Below, one piece after another: positions 1-8,829 of a stretch of DNA of 64,000 bases. The notes under the pieces are model-generated. The model saw only the letters and a list, made by a program, of their open reading frames with translations, did not search any database and was not told the origin of the DNA. Position numbers and translations under genes: made by a program. This stretch comes from Ensifer sp. PDNC004 (GTDB lineage: Bacteria; Pseudomonadota; Alphaproteobacteria; Rhizobiales; Rhizobiaceae). The stretch covers positions 752,001 through 816,000 of the forward strand of contig NZ_CP070354.1 in assembly GCF_016919405.1 (NCBI RefSeq). The letters run 5' to 3'. Position 1 is the first letter of the stretch. Each line of letters begins with the position of its first letter.

Positions 1-529
1 GCGCATTCAACCGGATAGCGTAGAGATCTGGTGCATTGAGCGCCCGCCACTCGCTACGCTCGGACCTTGGATCCGCAGGTACGATGCGCGGCGTGGGCAG
101 GTGACGCAAAGGGGCGAATGCTTTCGCATCGCCGCTGGCAATGATTTGTGTCGCAATGCCATGGCCTGCAAGGCGCCTGATTTCCGCCGCCAAGGACATA
201 TTGACCTCGCTGCCTTCGATCCGGAGTGTGAGCATATGCAAGCCGGCGTCCGCTGCGGCCGCAAGCAAGTTGTCCTCCGGCAGGGGCAGGGTGGTTTCCG
301 CGAGGAAAAGGAGCAGGGGGCGGCCGTCCAAGGATTGAGCCCCTTCTAGGCGTTGCCACAGGACGAGATCACCCCACAGATTGTCGTCCTGGACGAGGGC
401 CCAGGCATGCGTCTGTCGAATGCGGTCTATCTCCGACCGGAGCTGCGCATCCGTGAAATCAAGAATGCCTTTCAAGGCCGTCCATGCTTCGGGTAGTGCT
501 GAGGGCAGGGCATCGAGATCGGTGGGCAT
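1..529 (-). CDS. Unknown protein, C-terminus cut by the window edge
   Basis: An open frame reads from an ATG at 529 down to base 1 without a stop, giving at least 176 residues starting MPTDLDALPSALPEAW. I do not recognise the family. The visible part looks soluble, acidic and leucine-rich, with no signal peptide or membrane segment. An in-frame ATG at 565 is an alternative start; neither start has a strong ribosome binding site. It is divergent from the Nif11 precursor genes. A tandem CATAGT element lies 70 bases upstream in the sense orientation, the same element that precedes the exporter operon and two precursor units. By inference it belongs to the peptide system, possibly as a maturation or immunity protein, but nothing in the sequence shows a function. 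Confidence 0.6.
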   Translation of the reverse strand, partial: MPTDLDALPSALPEAWTALKGILDFTDAQLRSEIDRIRQTHAWALVQDDNLWGDLVLWQRLEGAQSLDGRPLLLFLAETTLPLPEDNLLAAAADAGLHMLTLRIEGSEVNMSLAAEIRRLAGHGIATQIIASGDAKAFAPLRHLPTPRIVPADPRSERSEWRALNAPDLYAIRLNA

Positions 530-598
530 GGCTGATCCGTGGAGTGGATGACATGCCTCGATCATAAGGGGGCCCCGCAAAGGCGTCCTGACGGCCGA

Positions 599-627
599 AC
601 TATGAATAGCAGAGCACGACTATGAAT
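599..627 (-). promoter_or_regulatory. Tandem CATAGT element, copy A
   Basis: On the minus strand two perfect copies of ATTCATAGT lie exactly 20 bp apart (627-619 and 607-599). They end 70 bases before the ATG at 529. The same arrangement occurs at 648-676, 9211-9239 and 16348-16377, each in sense orientation ahead of a gene of the Nif11 peptide locus. It could be a two-site operator for an activator, or the -35/-10 pair of an alternative sigma factor. The regulator is not identified. Confidence 0.6.
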
Positions 628-647
628 GGTCTGCGTCCCGTTTCAAT

Positions 648-676
648 TTCCATAGCACCTGCCGTCTTGTCATAGC
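648..676 (+). promoter_or_regulatory. Tandem CATAGC element, copy B
   Basis: CATAGC occurs at 651-656 and again at 671-676, exactly 20 bp apart on the plus strand, 85 bases before the start of the first Nif11 precursor at 761. With copy A it fills the divergent intergenic region between the partial gene and the precursor array, so both directions carry the same paired element. Confidence 0.6.
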
Positions 677-760
677 CCGCAGCGCTTTTCACGACGCAGC
701 GCATCACCAATGATCCTGGCGATCGGCAAACACGCCGAGCGATCCGAGAAAGGACCCAAC

Positions 761-1066
761 ATGACCAATGGCGATAACGTTCGCTTCTATGCCGCCATCC
801 GGGGTGACGCGGAGACCCTGGCACGACTTGGCGCGGCAACGAGCGAAGCGGAGCTCATCGAACTCATCATGGACGAAGCACAGTCGCGTGGCTTCGAGCT
901 GACTGCCGATCTTGTTCGTGCAGGTCTGTCGGATCTTGCCGGCTTGATGAGAGAAGCTGCAAACGGTGAAGAACTGACGGAGTTGGAACTCGAAATCGTT
1001 TCCGGCGGCACCATGTTTTCGAGCTTCGTCGAGCACAGGACGACCAAGACCCTCAGTTGCAAGTGA
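761..1066 (+). CDS. Nif11-type RiPP precursor peptide 1
   Basis: A 101-residue precursor with a Nif11-like leader: residues 1-83 form a helical, acidic leader ending in ELELEIVSGG, a double-glycine site for a C39 peptidase. The predicted core is 18 residues (TMFSSFVEHRTTKTLSCK) with one Cys, three Thr and three Ser. The start at 761 is set by AAAGGA eight bases upstream and by alignment with the three sister peptides, which all have 83-residue leaders. The matching peptidase-exporter is encoded at 4752-6911. No modifying enzyme is visible nearby, so the mature product is unknown. Copy B of the tandem CATAG element lies 85 bases upstream. Confidence 0.9.
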   Translation: MTNGDNVRFYAAIRGDAETLARLGAATSEAELIELIMDEAQSRGFELTADLVRAGLSDLAGLMREAANGEELTELELEIVSGGTMFSSFVEHRTTKTLSCK

Positions 1067-1222
1067 ACGACCGCGGCCACGGTGATCGGAACTGGCTCCC
1101 GAGCAAGCCGGCAAGGCGCTCCTTCCAATCATCCTCCCCGTGGGAACCGTGCCGAGTCCATGGTCGAAGATCTGCTCGGGGCTCCAATCCGCCTGCAAGG
1201 CCACCCAGAAAGGAATTTACCG

Positions 1223-1540
1223 GTGACAGACAAACAGACAGTCCAATTCTACGCCGCGATCCGCAAGGACACCGAAACCCTCGCCCGGCTCGGTCAAGCA
1301 ACGAGCGAGGCAGAGCTCGTGGAGCTCATACTCGATGAGGCAAAAACGCTCGGCTTCGTGCCGACGGTGGAACTCGTCAAGGCTGGTCTCGATAACTTGC
1401 CAGCCATTATCGAAGAGACCTCGAAGGGGGATGAACTCAGTGAGATGGAGCTGGAGATCGTGTCGGGCGGCTTAGGGTTCAGCGCCTTTCTCTTCTACAA
1501 CGACCGGGACCGTCCTTCGACGCCTGCGTGCAAGAAATGA
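1223..1540 (+). CDS. Nif11-type RiPP precursor peptide 2
   Basis: A 105-residue precursor starting with GTG at 1223, preceded by AAGGAA. The leader (1-83, ending MELEIVSGG) is highly similar to that of peptide 1, whereas the 22-residue core (LGFSAFLFYNDRDRPSTPACKK) is unrelated. This is the usual pattern of conserved leader and variable core. The core has one Cys, two residues before the C-terminal lysine. The gene follows peptide 1 after a 156-base gap without its own tandem CATAG element, so it is probably read through from the same promoter. Confidence 0.9.
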   Translation: MTDKQTVQFYAAIRKDTETLARLGQATSEAELVELILDEAKTLGFVPTVELVKAGLDNLPAIIEETSKGDELSEMELEIVSGGLGFSAFLFYNDRDRPSTPACKK

Positions 1541-1594
1541 GCAATTCGTGGTTCATGCACGCGCTGAAGCCATTGATTGAAGAGGAGCGTACCG

Positions 1595-1912
1595 ATGACT
1601 GATACACAAGGCGTTCAATTCTATGTCGCGATCCGCAAGGATCCTGAAACGCTCGATCGTTTCGCGCAGGCCGGGAGTGAAGCGGAGCTAATTGAGCTCA
1701 TCATGGATGAGGCCGAGAAACGCGGCTTTGCTTCGACTGAGGAGCTTGTGAGGTCAGCTCTTTCAGACCTAGGCACCATCGTTCAGCAGGCAGCGGGCGG
1801 GGACGAGTTGACGGAGATGGAACTGGAAATCGTCTCGGGTGGCTACGGACAGGTCCGAGGCCCGACCGATTCGTGTGGTCGCCCCCACCAATCCGTCGCC
1901 AAGCGCGGTTGA
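1595..1912 (+). CDS. Nif11-type RiPP precursor peptide 3
   Basis: A 105-residue precursor. The ATG at 1595 follows a strong GAGGAG site. The leader is again 83 residues and ends MELEIVSGG. The 22-residue core (YGQVRGPTDSCGRPHQSVAKRG) is basic and Gly-rich with a single, more central Cys. It lies 54 bases after peptide 2, so the three precursors form one array. Leader conservation implies handling by the same peptidase-exporter. The core differs enough from the others that the products may not be isoforms of one activity. Confidence 0.9.
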   Translation: MTDTQGVQFYVAIRKDPETLDRFAQAGSEAELIELIMDEAEKRGFASTEELVRSALSDLGTIVQQAAGGDELTEMELEIVSGGYGQVRGPTDSCGRPHQSVAKRG

Positions 1913-2122
1913 CCGTCTCGCCACGCTCTTCATGAGAGCCGTCTTGGCGCGGCGGTGCCCAATACCGCGGATCTGGCTTCCAGGTCCGCGGTTCTTGTTG
2001 TTAAACCGTTGCAGGGGCACCAATCGAGCGCACAGTGGCCGGGGTCCGCCTTTGGTCGCATCAAATGGCCCCGCGAGGCGGCTTGCGCCAGCGAACTCAA
2101 GGCCGATCTCGCGGGATCGCTT

Positions 2123-2653
2123 TCAACCCTTCAATACGTCCATCATGCGGGTGAAGCGCTCGCCGGCAAGCGACACGCCTTCAAGCACGGCGTCATCCAG
2201 TTCGTCGGCCGTCTCATCCGCGATGCTGCCGCTCTTGCTGCCGTAGCCGAGCCGTCTCACCGTTCCTCGCAAGCGGTCGGAAAGGAATGTGGCAAGGGCC
2301 CGGTAGAATCGCATGCCGAAGGCCGGGTCCCGGGCGATATGCGCTTCGATGGCGGCCTTGCTGACGGAGAGAACCTGAACGTGGCCGCACGTGACGACCG
2401 AAGCCGAAGGCGGGGCTCTGTCGATGAAGCTCATCTCGCCGACGACCTCTCCAGGCAGCAGGCGTGCGACCTGGCCGACACCCCGAATTTCAACATCCAG
2501 TTCCCCGGTGAGCAGCACGAAAAGTGCCGGCACAGCCTCGCCTTCGTTGATCAGAAGATGGCCAGGCGGCAGCAGGCGTCTTTCCCCTGCTCGCGCCAGC
2601 CATTCGACATCCTGGTCGGTGAGTTGGCCGAGAATATAAAGTACCTTTCGCAT
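2123..2653 (-). CDS. Cyclic-nucleotide-binding-fold protein of the exporter operon
   Basis: A 176-residue soluble protein: one cNMP-binding beta-barrel domain (about residues 8-125) plus a short helical tail, with no DNA-binding domain. It is the last gene of the exporter operon, 11 bases after the ABC transporter stop. The phosphate-binding cassette reads GEMSFIDRAPPSASV. The position matching Arg82 of E. coli CRP is proline, so binding of cAMP is doubtful, or another ligand is used. In NHLM-type loci cNMP-fold domains occur with the transporters. Here it may sense nucleotide, or act as a structural partner of the exporter. The role is inferred from context only. Confidence 0.8.
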   Translation of the reverse strand: MRKVLYILGQLTDQDVEWLARAGERRLLPPGHLLINEGEAVPALFVLLTGELDVEIRGVGQVARLLPGEVVGEMSFIDRAPPSASVVTCGHVQVLSVSKAAIEAHIARDPAFGMRFYRALATFLSDRLRGTVRRLGYGSKSGSIADETADELDDAVLEGVSLAGERFTRMMDVLKG

Positions 2654-2664
2654 GCTGCGGATCC

Positions 2665-4749
2665 TTAGAGCTGTTGTCTTTGCGCAAGCCGCGCGAAGGC
2701 GCCGCCCTTGCGGATGAGGTCGTCAAACGTGCCGTCCTCGACCAGCCGCCCGCGCTCCATGACGAGGATCCGATCCGCACGCCTTATGGTCGACAAGCGG
2801 TGCGCCACCATGATGCGTGTGGCAGGAAGCGTGGCCAAAGTGTCCATCACCAGGGACTGCGTCACGTTGTCGAGAGCGCTCGAAGCCTCGTCGAGCAGAA
2901 GCAGGGCCGGGTTGTTGATCAAAGCGCGGGCGATCAGGAGCCGTTGGCGCTGTCCTCCCGAGAGACTTGTCCCTCCCGATTGCATGACGGTGTGATAGCC
3001 CATTGGCATGGCGTCGATGTCGCGATCGAGCCCCGCCATCGTTGCGGCGCGACGGGCCTCATCGACCCCGCGTCCGCTCGCACCGACGATGTTGGAAAGG
3101 ACGGTTCCGGAAAGGACCTGGCCGTGCTGCAGCACCACGCCGATCTGTCTGCGCACGGATTCGGCACGCAAGGTCGCCAGCGGCTGGCTATCGTATAGGA
3201 TGTCACCACCCTCGGGTATGTCGAACGCCATCAGCAATCTCAGCAGGGTCGACTTGCCGCTGCCGGAGGCCCCGACAATGGCCACGAAGCTTCCTGGTGG
3301 AATTTCGAGGCTCAAGCGATCGAGTACCAGGGGCGTCTCTGGCGTGTAACGGAAGGATACCGCATTGAGGCTGATGCCGCCCAGGAGCCTGCCCGCGTCG
3401 CGCGCGAGGCTGGCAGCCTCGGGCGGTGCCTCGAGAATGGGCTTGGCACGTGAGAGATGTGGCAGAGCTGAAAGCAGCTGCGTTGAGGACAGAGCGGTCG
3501 CCGTCAGCGCCTCCATGAATTGGCCAAAGGCGGTCGAAAAGGCAATCAAAGTGCCGGCGCTCATTGCCTTGGCCGCGTCGCCTGCGGCAAGCGATTGCTG
3601 CAGGAAATAGGCGGCAAGGCCATAGACCACGAGGTTTGCCAGGAGCGGGTAAGTATTCGAGAACACTTCGGTAAGATTGCCCCAGGCGAGTTCGCGATGC
3701 CGGAGGCGCAAAAGCTTCGCATAGTGCGAAAGCCAAACATTGAAAGCTCGTCCTTCAGCTTGTCCCGCGCGCAGCTTCGCCATGCCGCAAAGCATCTGCA
3801 ACGTCAGGCCGCTGATGCCGTTCTCGACCACCGCTTGTCCTGCTTTGACCTGCCTGCGGGCGATGACGGTTAGAGCGCATGCGCCGAACAAGGCCAGCAG
3901 CACCGCCACGGCCGCCAGTCTGGCGTCATAGAAAAAGAGAAGTATCAGGCTTGGTATTCCGGTTGCCACGCCCATGAGCACCTGAAATGCGGAGGCCGAG
4001 GCGATGGCGCGCGCCCTTTGTATGCTGAGGGCTCTCGTGGTCAGATCGCCGACGGTGAAGGATTTGAAGAACCGGGGCGAGAGCCGCAACAGCCGGTCGA
4101 ACAAGGCCGTCTGCGCGCGCGGATCGAGCCGGCCCTCCATCTTCAGTGCGGCCCATCCCTGGAGCGCGGCGAAGGCGGCGCTCCCAAGTGCGGCGGCCAG
4201 CAGCAGGAAGCCGATCTGCAGGATCGATGGGATATCCGCCTGCGGGATGGCGTTGTTGAACATTAGTTGCGTGACGATGGGCAAAAGCACGGCGAGCAAC
4301 GCGCCGGCGGTGGCCATGGTCGCAATGTGGAGCAGGTCGGCCCGACTGCCCGCAGTTGCGAAGCGCGCGAGCGCGCGCCATTCACGGGCGTCCGGTGGAA
4401 GGGGAGCATGCAGCAGGAAAGCCTCCCCCTCCAATTCTTCGGCAAGCGCTGCGGTGACCGGATGCGAGCCTTCCGTCGTAACCAAGCGGTAGCCCGAGAA
4501 CGGCCCGGGGATCAGCGCCGCGTCCAGTCCCCTGAAGCGCGCCAGCATCGCGCCCTGGGAGCTTCTGTGCCAGTCCAGGCGCAGTTGAACCTTGCGGAGA
4601 CGGATACCCGCGCTGGCGAGGATTTCTCGCGCGCTGCCGCCGGCCCGGGGCGGCATCGGCACGCCGATGGACGCCAGCAGCGATCCGCATATTCCTTGCG
4701 GAGGGGCCGGGCCGTCGATGACAGCGGCGGCGACATTCGAAATCGACAT
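2665..4749 (-). CDS. NHLM-type ABC transporter without peptidase activity
   Basis: A 694-residue half-transporter: an N-terminal region of about 150 residues lacking the C39 catalytic Cys, a six-helix membrane domain (about 150-430), and a nucleotide-binding domain (about 455-690). The latter has Walker A GASGSGKST, signature LSGGQRQR, Walker B LLLLDEASSALD and the AHR switch. The architecture matches the second, ATP-binding member of the nitrile-hydratase-leader/Nif11 export pair, which presumably forms a heterodimer with the C39-containing partner. It starts two bases after that partner's stop, so the two are translationally linked. It acts in the inner membrane to export the Nif11 peptides. 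Confidence 0.9.
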   Translation of the reverse strand: MSISNVAAAVIDGPAPPQGICGSLLASIGVPMPPRAGGSAREILASAGIRLRKVQLRLDWHRSSQGAMLARFRGLDAALIPGPFSGYRLVTTEGSHPVTAALAEELEGEAFLLHAPLPPDAREWRALARFATAGSRADLLHIATMATAGALLAVLLPIVTQLMFNNAIPQADIPSILQIGFLLLAAALGSAAFAALQGWAALKMEGRLDPRAQTALFDRLLRLSPRFFKSFTVGDLTTRALSIQRARAIASASAFQVLMGVATGIPSLILLFFYDARLAAVAVLLALFGACALTVIARRQVKAGQAVVENGISGLTLQMLCGMAKLRAGQAEGRAFNVWLSHYAKLLRLRHRELAWGNLTEVFSNTYPLLANLVVYGLAAYFLQQSLAAGDAAKAMSAGTLIAFSTAFGQFMEALTATALSSTQLLSALPHLSRAKPILEAPPEAASLARDAGRLLGGISLNAVSFRYTPETPLVLDRLSLEIPPGSFVAIVGASGSGKSTLLRLLMAFDIPEGGDILYDSQPLATLRAESVRRQIGVVLQHGQVLSGTVLSNIVGASGRGVDEARRAATMAGLDRDIDAMPMGYHTVMQSGGTSLSGGQRQRLLIARALINNPALLLLDEASSALDNVTQSLVMDTLATLPATRIMVAHRLSTIRRADRILVMERGRLVEDGTFDDLIRKGGAFARLAQRQQL

Positions 4750-4751
4750 GA

Positions 4752-6911
4752 CTACTGGCTCCGTACCAGACCTGCGTAAACACCTTCGAGGGCCATCAGT
4801 CGGTCATGATTTCCTCGCTCGATGACACGGCCGCGTTCCAGCACCAGGATCTCCTCGCAATCCCGGATGGTGGAGAGGCGATGGGCGATGACCAGGCAGC
4901 TGCATCCGCGCCGCCTGAGATTGGTGTCGACGAGTTGCTCGGTGAGAGCGTCGAGGGCGGAGGTCGCCTCGTCGAGGATGAGAAGACGGCTGTTGCGGGT
5001 GAGGGCGCGGGCGATCTCCAGCCGCTGCCTCTGGCCTCCCGAAAAATTCGTGCCGCCTTCAAGGACGCGCGCCTCGAGCCCGCCGCGCGCCATGACCTCC
5101 GACAGCAGCTCGGCGTCGCGCAACGCATCCATCAAAGCGTCGTCGGGGAGGCCGTCATCCCAGAGGGAAAGATTGTCGCGCACGGTTCCTTCGAAAAGAA
5201 AAGTGTCCTGGTCGACATAGGCTAGAAGCCGAGCCTTCGTCGCCGGATCGAGCGCAGCCAGGGGATGACCATCGATGCGTATTTGACCCGTCCAGGGAAC
5301 CGTCAAGCCGGCCGCGAGACGTCCGACCGTGCTCTTGCCTGAACCGGAGCCCCCCACCAGCGCAACGCGTCGCCCTGGCTGAAGGTCAACCGAGAAATCG
5401 TCAAGTATGGGTGCTGACAGGGGCGCATAGCCGAAGGAGACATTCTCGATCGTCATCCGCCCGGATGGCGTTCCGGTGAGGTGAACGGGCACGCATGGCT
5501 CTGGCATCGGATAGCGGAAAGCGTCCTGAAGCTTGGAAAGATCGGCTCTGGCCGCCTGCACCTGCGTCGAAAGCTGGGTCAGCCGCGCGATCGGCGTGGC
5601 GTAGCTTCCAAGCAGGGTCTGGAACGCGACGAGGTCGCCGGCCGTCATCGCTCCCTCCAGCACCCGAAACGCGCCCAACACGAGTACAAGCGCCGTGGTA
5701 AGGCCGGAGAGAAGTTTCGGGATCACCTGAACGAGCTGTGACGCGGCCATCTGCCGCTGAATGGTCTTCAGCGCATTGGCCTGATAGCCGGACCAGGTGG
5801 CGAACGCGTCGTCCTCTTCGCCGTTCGCCTTGATCGTCTCGATCGCTGAAAGAGTGCCGACGGTGGCTCCCTGCAACTTGCCTGCAGTAGAGGCTACGGC
5901 AGCGCTGTCTTCCTCGGCGCGTGTCGTGTTGAACCAGACGGCGACGCCGTTTGCGGCCGAAAGCCCGATCGCCAGTGCCGCAAGGACGGGGTCGTAAAGC
6001 AACATGGCCACGCTGAAGAAGATGACCGAGATCAGGTTGAAAGCGCTGGTTGCGAGATCGCCCGACAGGAGCCGCGCCATGCGTTCGCCCGCCTCGACGC
6101 GGTTCATGAGGTCGCCTGGCTGACGTTGCAAGAAGAACGCAAGTGGGAGCCGCAGCAGGCGCTCGAAATAGCGGGACGAGGCCACCGCCGCGAGCTTGGC
6201 TTCCAGCCGCGCCAGATAAAATTGCTGGACGTAGGTGAGGCCGCCGCGGATGACGGCCGTCAAGCCCATGGCAATGAGGAGAGGGGCGAGCCAGCTTTGC
6301 GCCTGCCGGCCGAAGATGTCATCGACGAGAACCTTCGAGAACGCGGGTATGACGAGCCCCGGGATCGCCAGCAGAAGGCTTGCGAGCAGAACCATCATGA
6401 GCCCATCTCGGGCACCCGAAAGTCGCGCGCCCAACATGGGCAGGAGTCTGGGGGGCGTGCCTTGCCGCACGAAGTCGGGGCCAGGTTCGAAGGCAAGCAA
6501 AACACCTGTGAACGCCGCGTCCACTTCCTCGCGCGAAAGAACGCGGCGGCCCTGGGCAGGATCGTTGATCAGGTAGCGGCCGCGCCTTATGCCTTCGAAC
6601 ACCACGAAATGGTTGAAGTTCCAGTGAAGAACGGCGGGCGCGCGGATATCGGACAGCTGGCCGACCTCCTTGCGGAACCCTTTGGCGATGAAACCGTGGC
6701 GACGCGCGGCCTTGAGAATGTTGCCCGCATTGGTTCCGTCTCGGGCGACGCCGCACTCCTCTCGCAACTGCTCCAGCGGCACCCAGCAACCGTAGCAAGC
6801 CAGAACCATGGCAAGCGAAGCGGCGCCACATTCGACGGCCTCCATCTGCAGAATGGTCGGCGTTCTTGCGGTTGTTTTCGTTCGGGTGCCTGCCACATTC
6901 CAACGGCTCAT
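4752..6911 (-). CDS. C39 peptidase-ABC transporter for Nif11 peptides
   Basis: A 719-residue bifunctional exporter. The N-terminal C39 peptidase shows the QMEAVECGAAS motif (Gln22, catalytic Cys28), the NHF histidine (His101) and NDP aspartate (Asp117), so it should cleave leaders after Gly-Gly. A membrane domain follows, then a nucleotide-binding domain with GGSGSGKST, FSGGQRQRLE and LLILDEATSALD. The start at 6911 is chosen because its ATG overlaps the HlyD stop as ATGA; a start at 6929 is also open. The SGG ends of the four precursors match its expected specificity. It would cleave the leader in the cytoplasm and export the core across the inner membrane with the HlyD protein. Confidence 0.93.
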   Translation of the reverse strand: MSRWNVAGTRTKTTARTPTILQMEAVECGAASLAMVLACYGCWVPLEQLREECGVARDGTNAGNILKAARRHGFIAKGFRKEVGQLSDIRAPAVLHWNFNHFVVFEGIRRGRYLINDPAQGRRVLSREEVDAAFTGVLLAFEPGPDFVRQGTPPRLLPMLGARLSGARDGLMMVLLASLLLAIPGLVIPAFSKVLVDDIFGRQAQSWLAPLLIAMGLTAVIRGGLTYVQQFYLARLEAKLAAVASSRYFERLLRLPLAFFLQRQPGDLMNRVEAGERMARLLSGDLATSAFNLISVIFFSVAMLLYDPVLAALAIGLSAANGVAVWFNTTRAEEDSAAVASTAGKLQGATVGTLSAIETIKANGEEDDAFATWSGYQANALKTIQRQMAASQLVQVIPKLLSGLTTALVLVLGAFRVLEGAMTAGDLVAFQTLLGSYATPIARLTQLSTQVQAARADLSKLQDAFRYPMPEPCVPVHLTGTPSGRMTIENVSFGYAPLSAPILDDFSVDLQPGRRVALVGGSGSGKSTVGRLAAGLTVPWTGQIRIDGHPLAALDPATKARLLAYVDQDTFLFEGTVRDNLSLWDDGLPDDALMDALRDAELLSEVMARGGLEARVLEGGTNFSGGQRQRLEIARALTRNSRLLILDEATSALDALTEQLVDTNLRRRGCSCLVIAHRLSTIRDCEEILVLERGRVIERGNHDRLMALEGVYAGLVRSQ

Positions 6912-8161
6912 GGCTCTAGGCTCAACCATTTGCGCAGCGCAGGAAGCACGAGATCGATCGGACGACGACGTTCATAGGTGATCTCGGACGCGACGGTCGT
7001 GCCCGAGGTGATCACGATGGGGGGAGACTTGCCCGAGGTCCACGCCCACCGACCGTCCTCATCGATCTGCAGCTTCAGTCGGGCGACATAGGGCTGACTG
7101 CCGGCCGCCAGTTGCTGAACCAAGGCTTGGTTGGAGATCCAGGCTTCCAACCCGTTGGCTGCGACCGGATAGTCGGAACGCTCTAGGACCTCGCCGCGAA
7201 TGCTGCCCCACTCCTCCTTGCGCACGGCGTCGGGCGTGATGCGCGCCCTCATCCCCTTGACCACCTTCTTGCCATCGGCGGTCTGCAGAAAGACCAGGGC
7301 CTCCAACCCACCACCGTTGGTTTCGATCGAAACGATTTGCGCGCCGGCCGCCACGACCGATCCTGCCGCCTGCTTGACCGCCACCACGCGGCCCGCCACC
7401 GGTGCGGTTATGAGATTTTCCTGCTGCATCCGCGCCTCGGTCAGCGCCCTGCGCCGTACCGCATCGTTGTGGGCCGCCTCCAGTTCCTTGAGGGCCGTTT
7501 CACGCGAAAGACGCAGTTCGGCGAGATCACTGTCAAGTTTGGAGAGCGCCAATTCGACGTCGCTGACTTGCTTTTGCGCATTGGCGAGCGAAACCCTCTG
7601 ATCCTGGAGACCGCGCGCGGACACAACGCCCTTGATCTGCAGTTTCTCGATACCGGGCATCGACTTTACCAGCCACTCGGCGTGCTGGCGGGATGCTTCA
7701 AGGTTGGTGCGCAAAGCCGCTTCCTGCTCTGACTTGATGGCCTCGCGACTGCGCATCTCATCGAGAAACAAGGACTGGCGCCGTGCCAGTTCCCCGCGCT
7801 TTTCTTCGATCTCCTGGTCGAGGTTCAGCAGCTGACGTTCGCTGCCGGCCTGTTCGATCCGGCCGACCACCTGTCCCTTGGTCACGACCTGTCCCTGGGT
7901 AGCGAGGATCTCCATCAGAACGCCGGAGGCCAACGTCATGGCTTCCTGTACCCGCCCCTCGCGCACGACCAGGATCCCCTTGCCCGAAATATTGGACGGC
8001 AAGGAGCCGAAAACGCCCCACAGCAGCGCGCATAGAATGAGGAAGCCGAAGACGGCGATGCCTGCCCACCCCCTCACGCTCACGAGCGGAAGTGCCGTGT
8101 CCAACTGCTCAGGGGAAGAAAGACGGTCAAGCGCCGCCTGCCGAAAGATTTGTCGGGACAT
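6908..8161 (-). CDS. HlyD-family adaptor of the peptide exporter (NHLM type)
   Basis: A 417-residue periplasmic adaptor. The chosen start MSRQIFRQAALDRLSS matches the usual N-terminus of NHLM-type HlyD proteins and lies five bases after the FecR-gene stop. A longer frame from 8248 would overlap that gene. One membrane helix (about 35-55) is followed by a long coiled-coil region (about 110-240) and a C-terminal lipoyl/barrel part. It should link the inner-membrane ABC transporter to an outer-membrane channel. No TolC-like gene is present in the window, so that partner must come from elsewhere. Confidence 0.88.
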   Translation of the reverse strand: MSRQIFRQAALDRLSSPEQLDTALPLVSVRGWAGIAVFGFLILCALLWGVFGSLPSNISGKGILVVREGRVQEAMTLASGVLMEILATQGQVVTKGQVVGRIEQAGSERQLLNLDQEIEEKRGELARRQSLFLDEMRSREAIKSEQEAALRTNLEASRQHAEWLVKSMPGIEKLQIKGVVSARGLQDQRVSLANAQKQVSDVELALSKLDSDLAELRLSRETALKELEAAHNDAVRRRALTEARMQQENLITAPVAGRVVAVKQAAGSVVAAGAQIVSIETNGGGLEALVFLQTADGKKVVKGMRARITPDAVRKEEWGSIRGEVLERSDYPVAANGLEAWISNQALVQQLAAGSQPYVARLKLQIDEDGRWAWTSGKSPPIVITSGTTVASEITYERRRPIDLVLPALRKWLSLEP

Positions 8162-8166
8162 GGCAG

Positions 8167-8829
8167 CTATCTCGCAGGCAGCTTGCTGCGGTCGATTGGG
8201 ACCTCCGCCAATTGATCGGTCTTCTTCGGCCCGCGGTCGAATTGACAAAGCAGATCGTCAATCTCGATCGAGGAGAGCGGCCGAGCCGTGCGAGGCGCGT
8301 GGCCCGGCTCCGCATCGATGGCCGTACCCTGCTTGCGCGTCGAACGCGTCACCCCGTTTCGGCGCAGTGTCAACTCTTCGCCGTAGAGAAATGCCGCCGA
8401 GACCGAGTGGTCGGGCTGAACGGTCAGGAACGCGATGCCGCCGCGAATGCCCATCGTCGCAGTGCCGGCCGAAATGGTGACAGGCTGCTCCTTGGAGAGC
8501 TTGCCGCCGACAAAGCGAAACACGCCCTTGGTCACCGACAGCGCAATCTTGCCGGTGCTTCGGTCGGGATCGTAGACGAAGGCGTCGAGCACGACGTCGC
8601 TGCCGGGGCCGATGGAAAAGGCGCTTCCGTCGGCAAAGAGCAATTGCGCACGGCCTTCCGCTCCAGTCACGATCCGCTCGTTGGCGCGCACGGCCGCGTT
8701 CAGATGGATGATCCTTTCGCCTTCGCCGACCACGGTTGGCTGAACCGCCGCTGCGGTACCAATGTCGCGCGCGACGGACGGCTGCGCCAGCGACAGTAGC
8801 AACAAAGTGCAGACGAGGCGCCGGTTCAT
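8167..8829 (-). CDS. Periplasmic FecR-domain protein
   Basis: A 220-residue protein with a signal peptide (about residues 1-20) and a central FecR-type beta-rich domain (about 40-160), containing the typical segments ANERIVTGAEGRAQLLFADG and GTATMGIRGG. FecR domains of this kind are secreted sensor or scaffold modules. They are often found beside CHASE2-containing cyclases, and one is encoded divergently here at 9290. The ATG overlaps the stop of the upstream TPR gene as ATGA. In this operon it may bind the exporter or sense an envelope signal; the ligand is unknown. There is no linked FecI-type sigma gene. Confidence 0.82.
   Translation of the reverse strand: MNRRLVCTLLLLSLAQPSVARDIGTAAAVQPTVVGEGERIIHLNAAVRANERIVTGAEGRAQLLFADGSAFSIGPGSDVVLDAFVYDPDRSTGKIALSVTKGVFRFVGGKLSKEQPVTISAGTATMGIRGGIAFLTVQPDHSVSAAFLYGEELTLRRNGVTRSTRKQGTAIDAEPGHAPRTARPLSSIEIDDLLCQFDRGPKKTDQLAEVPIDRSKLPAR

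Noticed and set aside
1955-2668. A 237-residue plus-strand frame after the precursor array, considered as a possible maturase
   Set aside because: Mostly antisense to the cNMP gene and without recognisable motifs.
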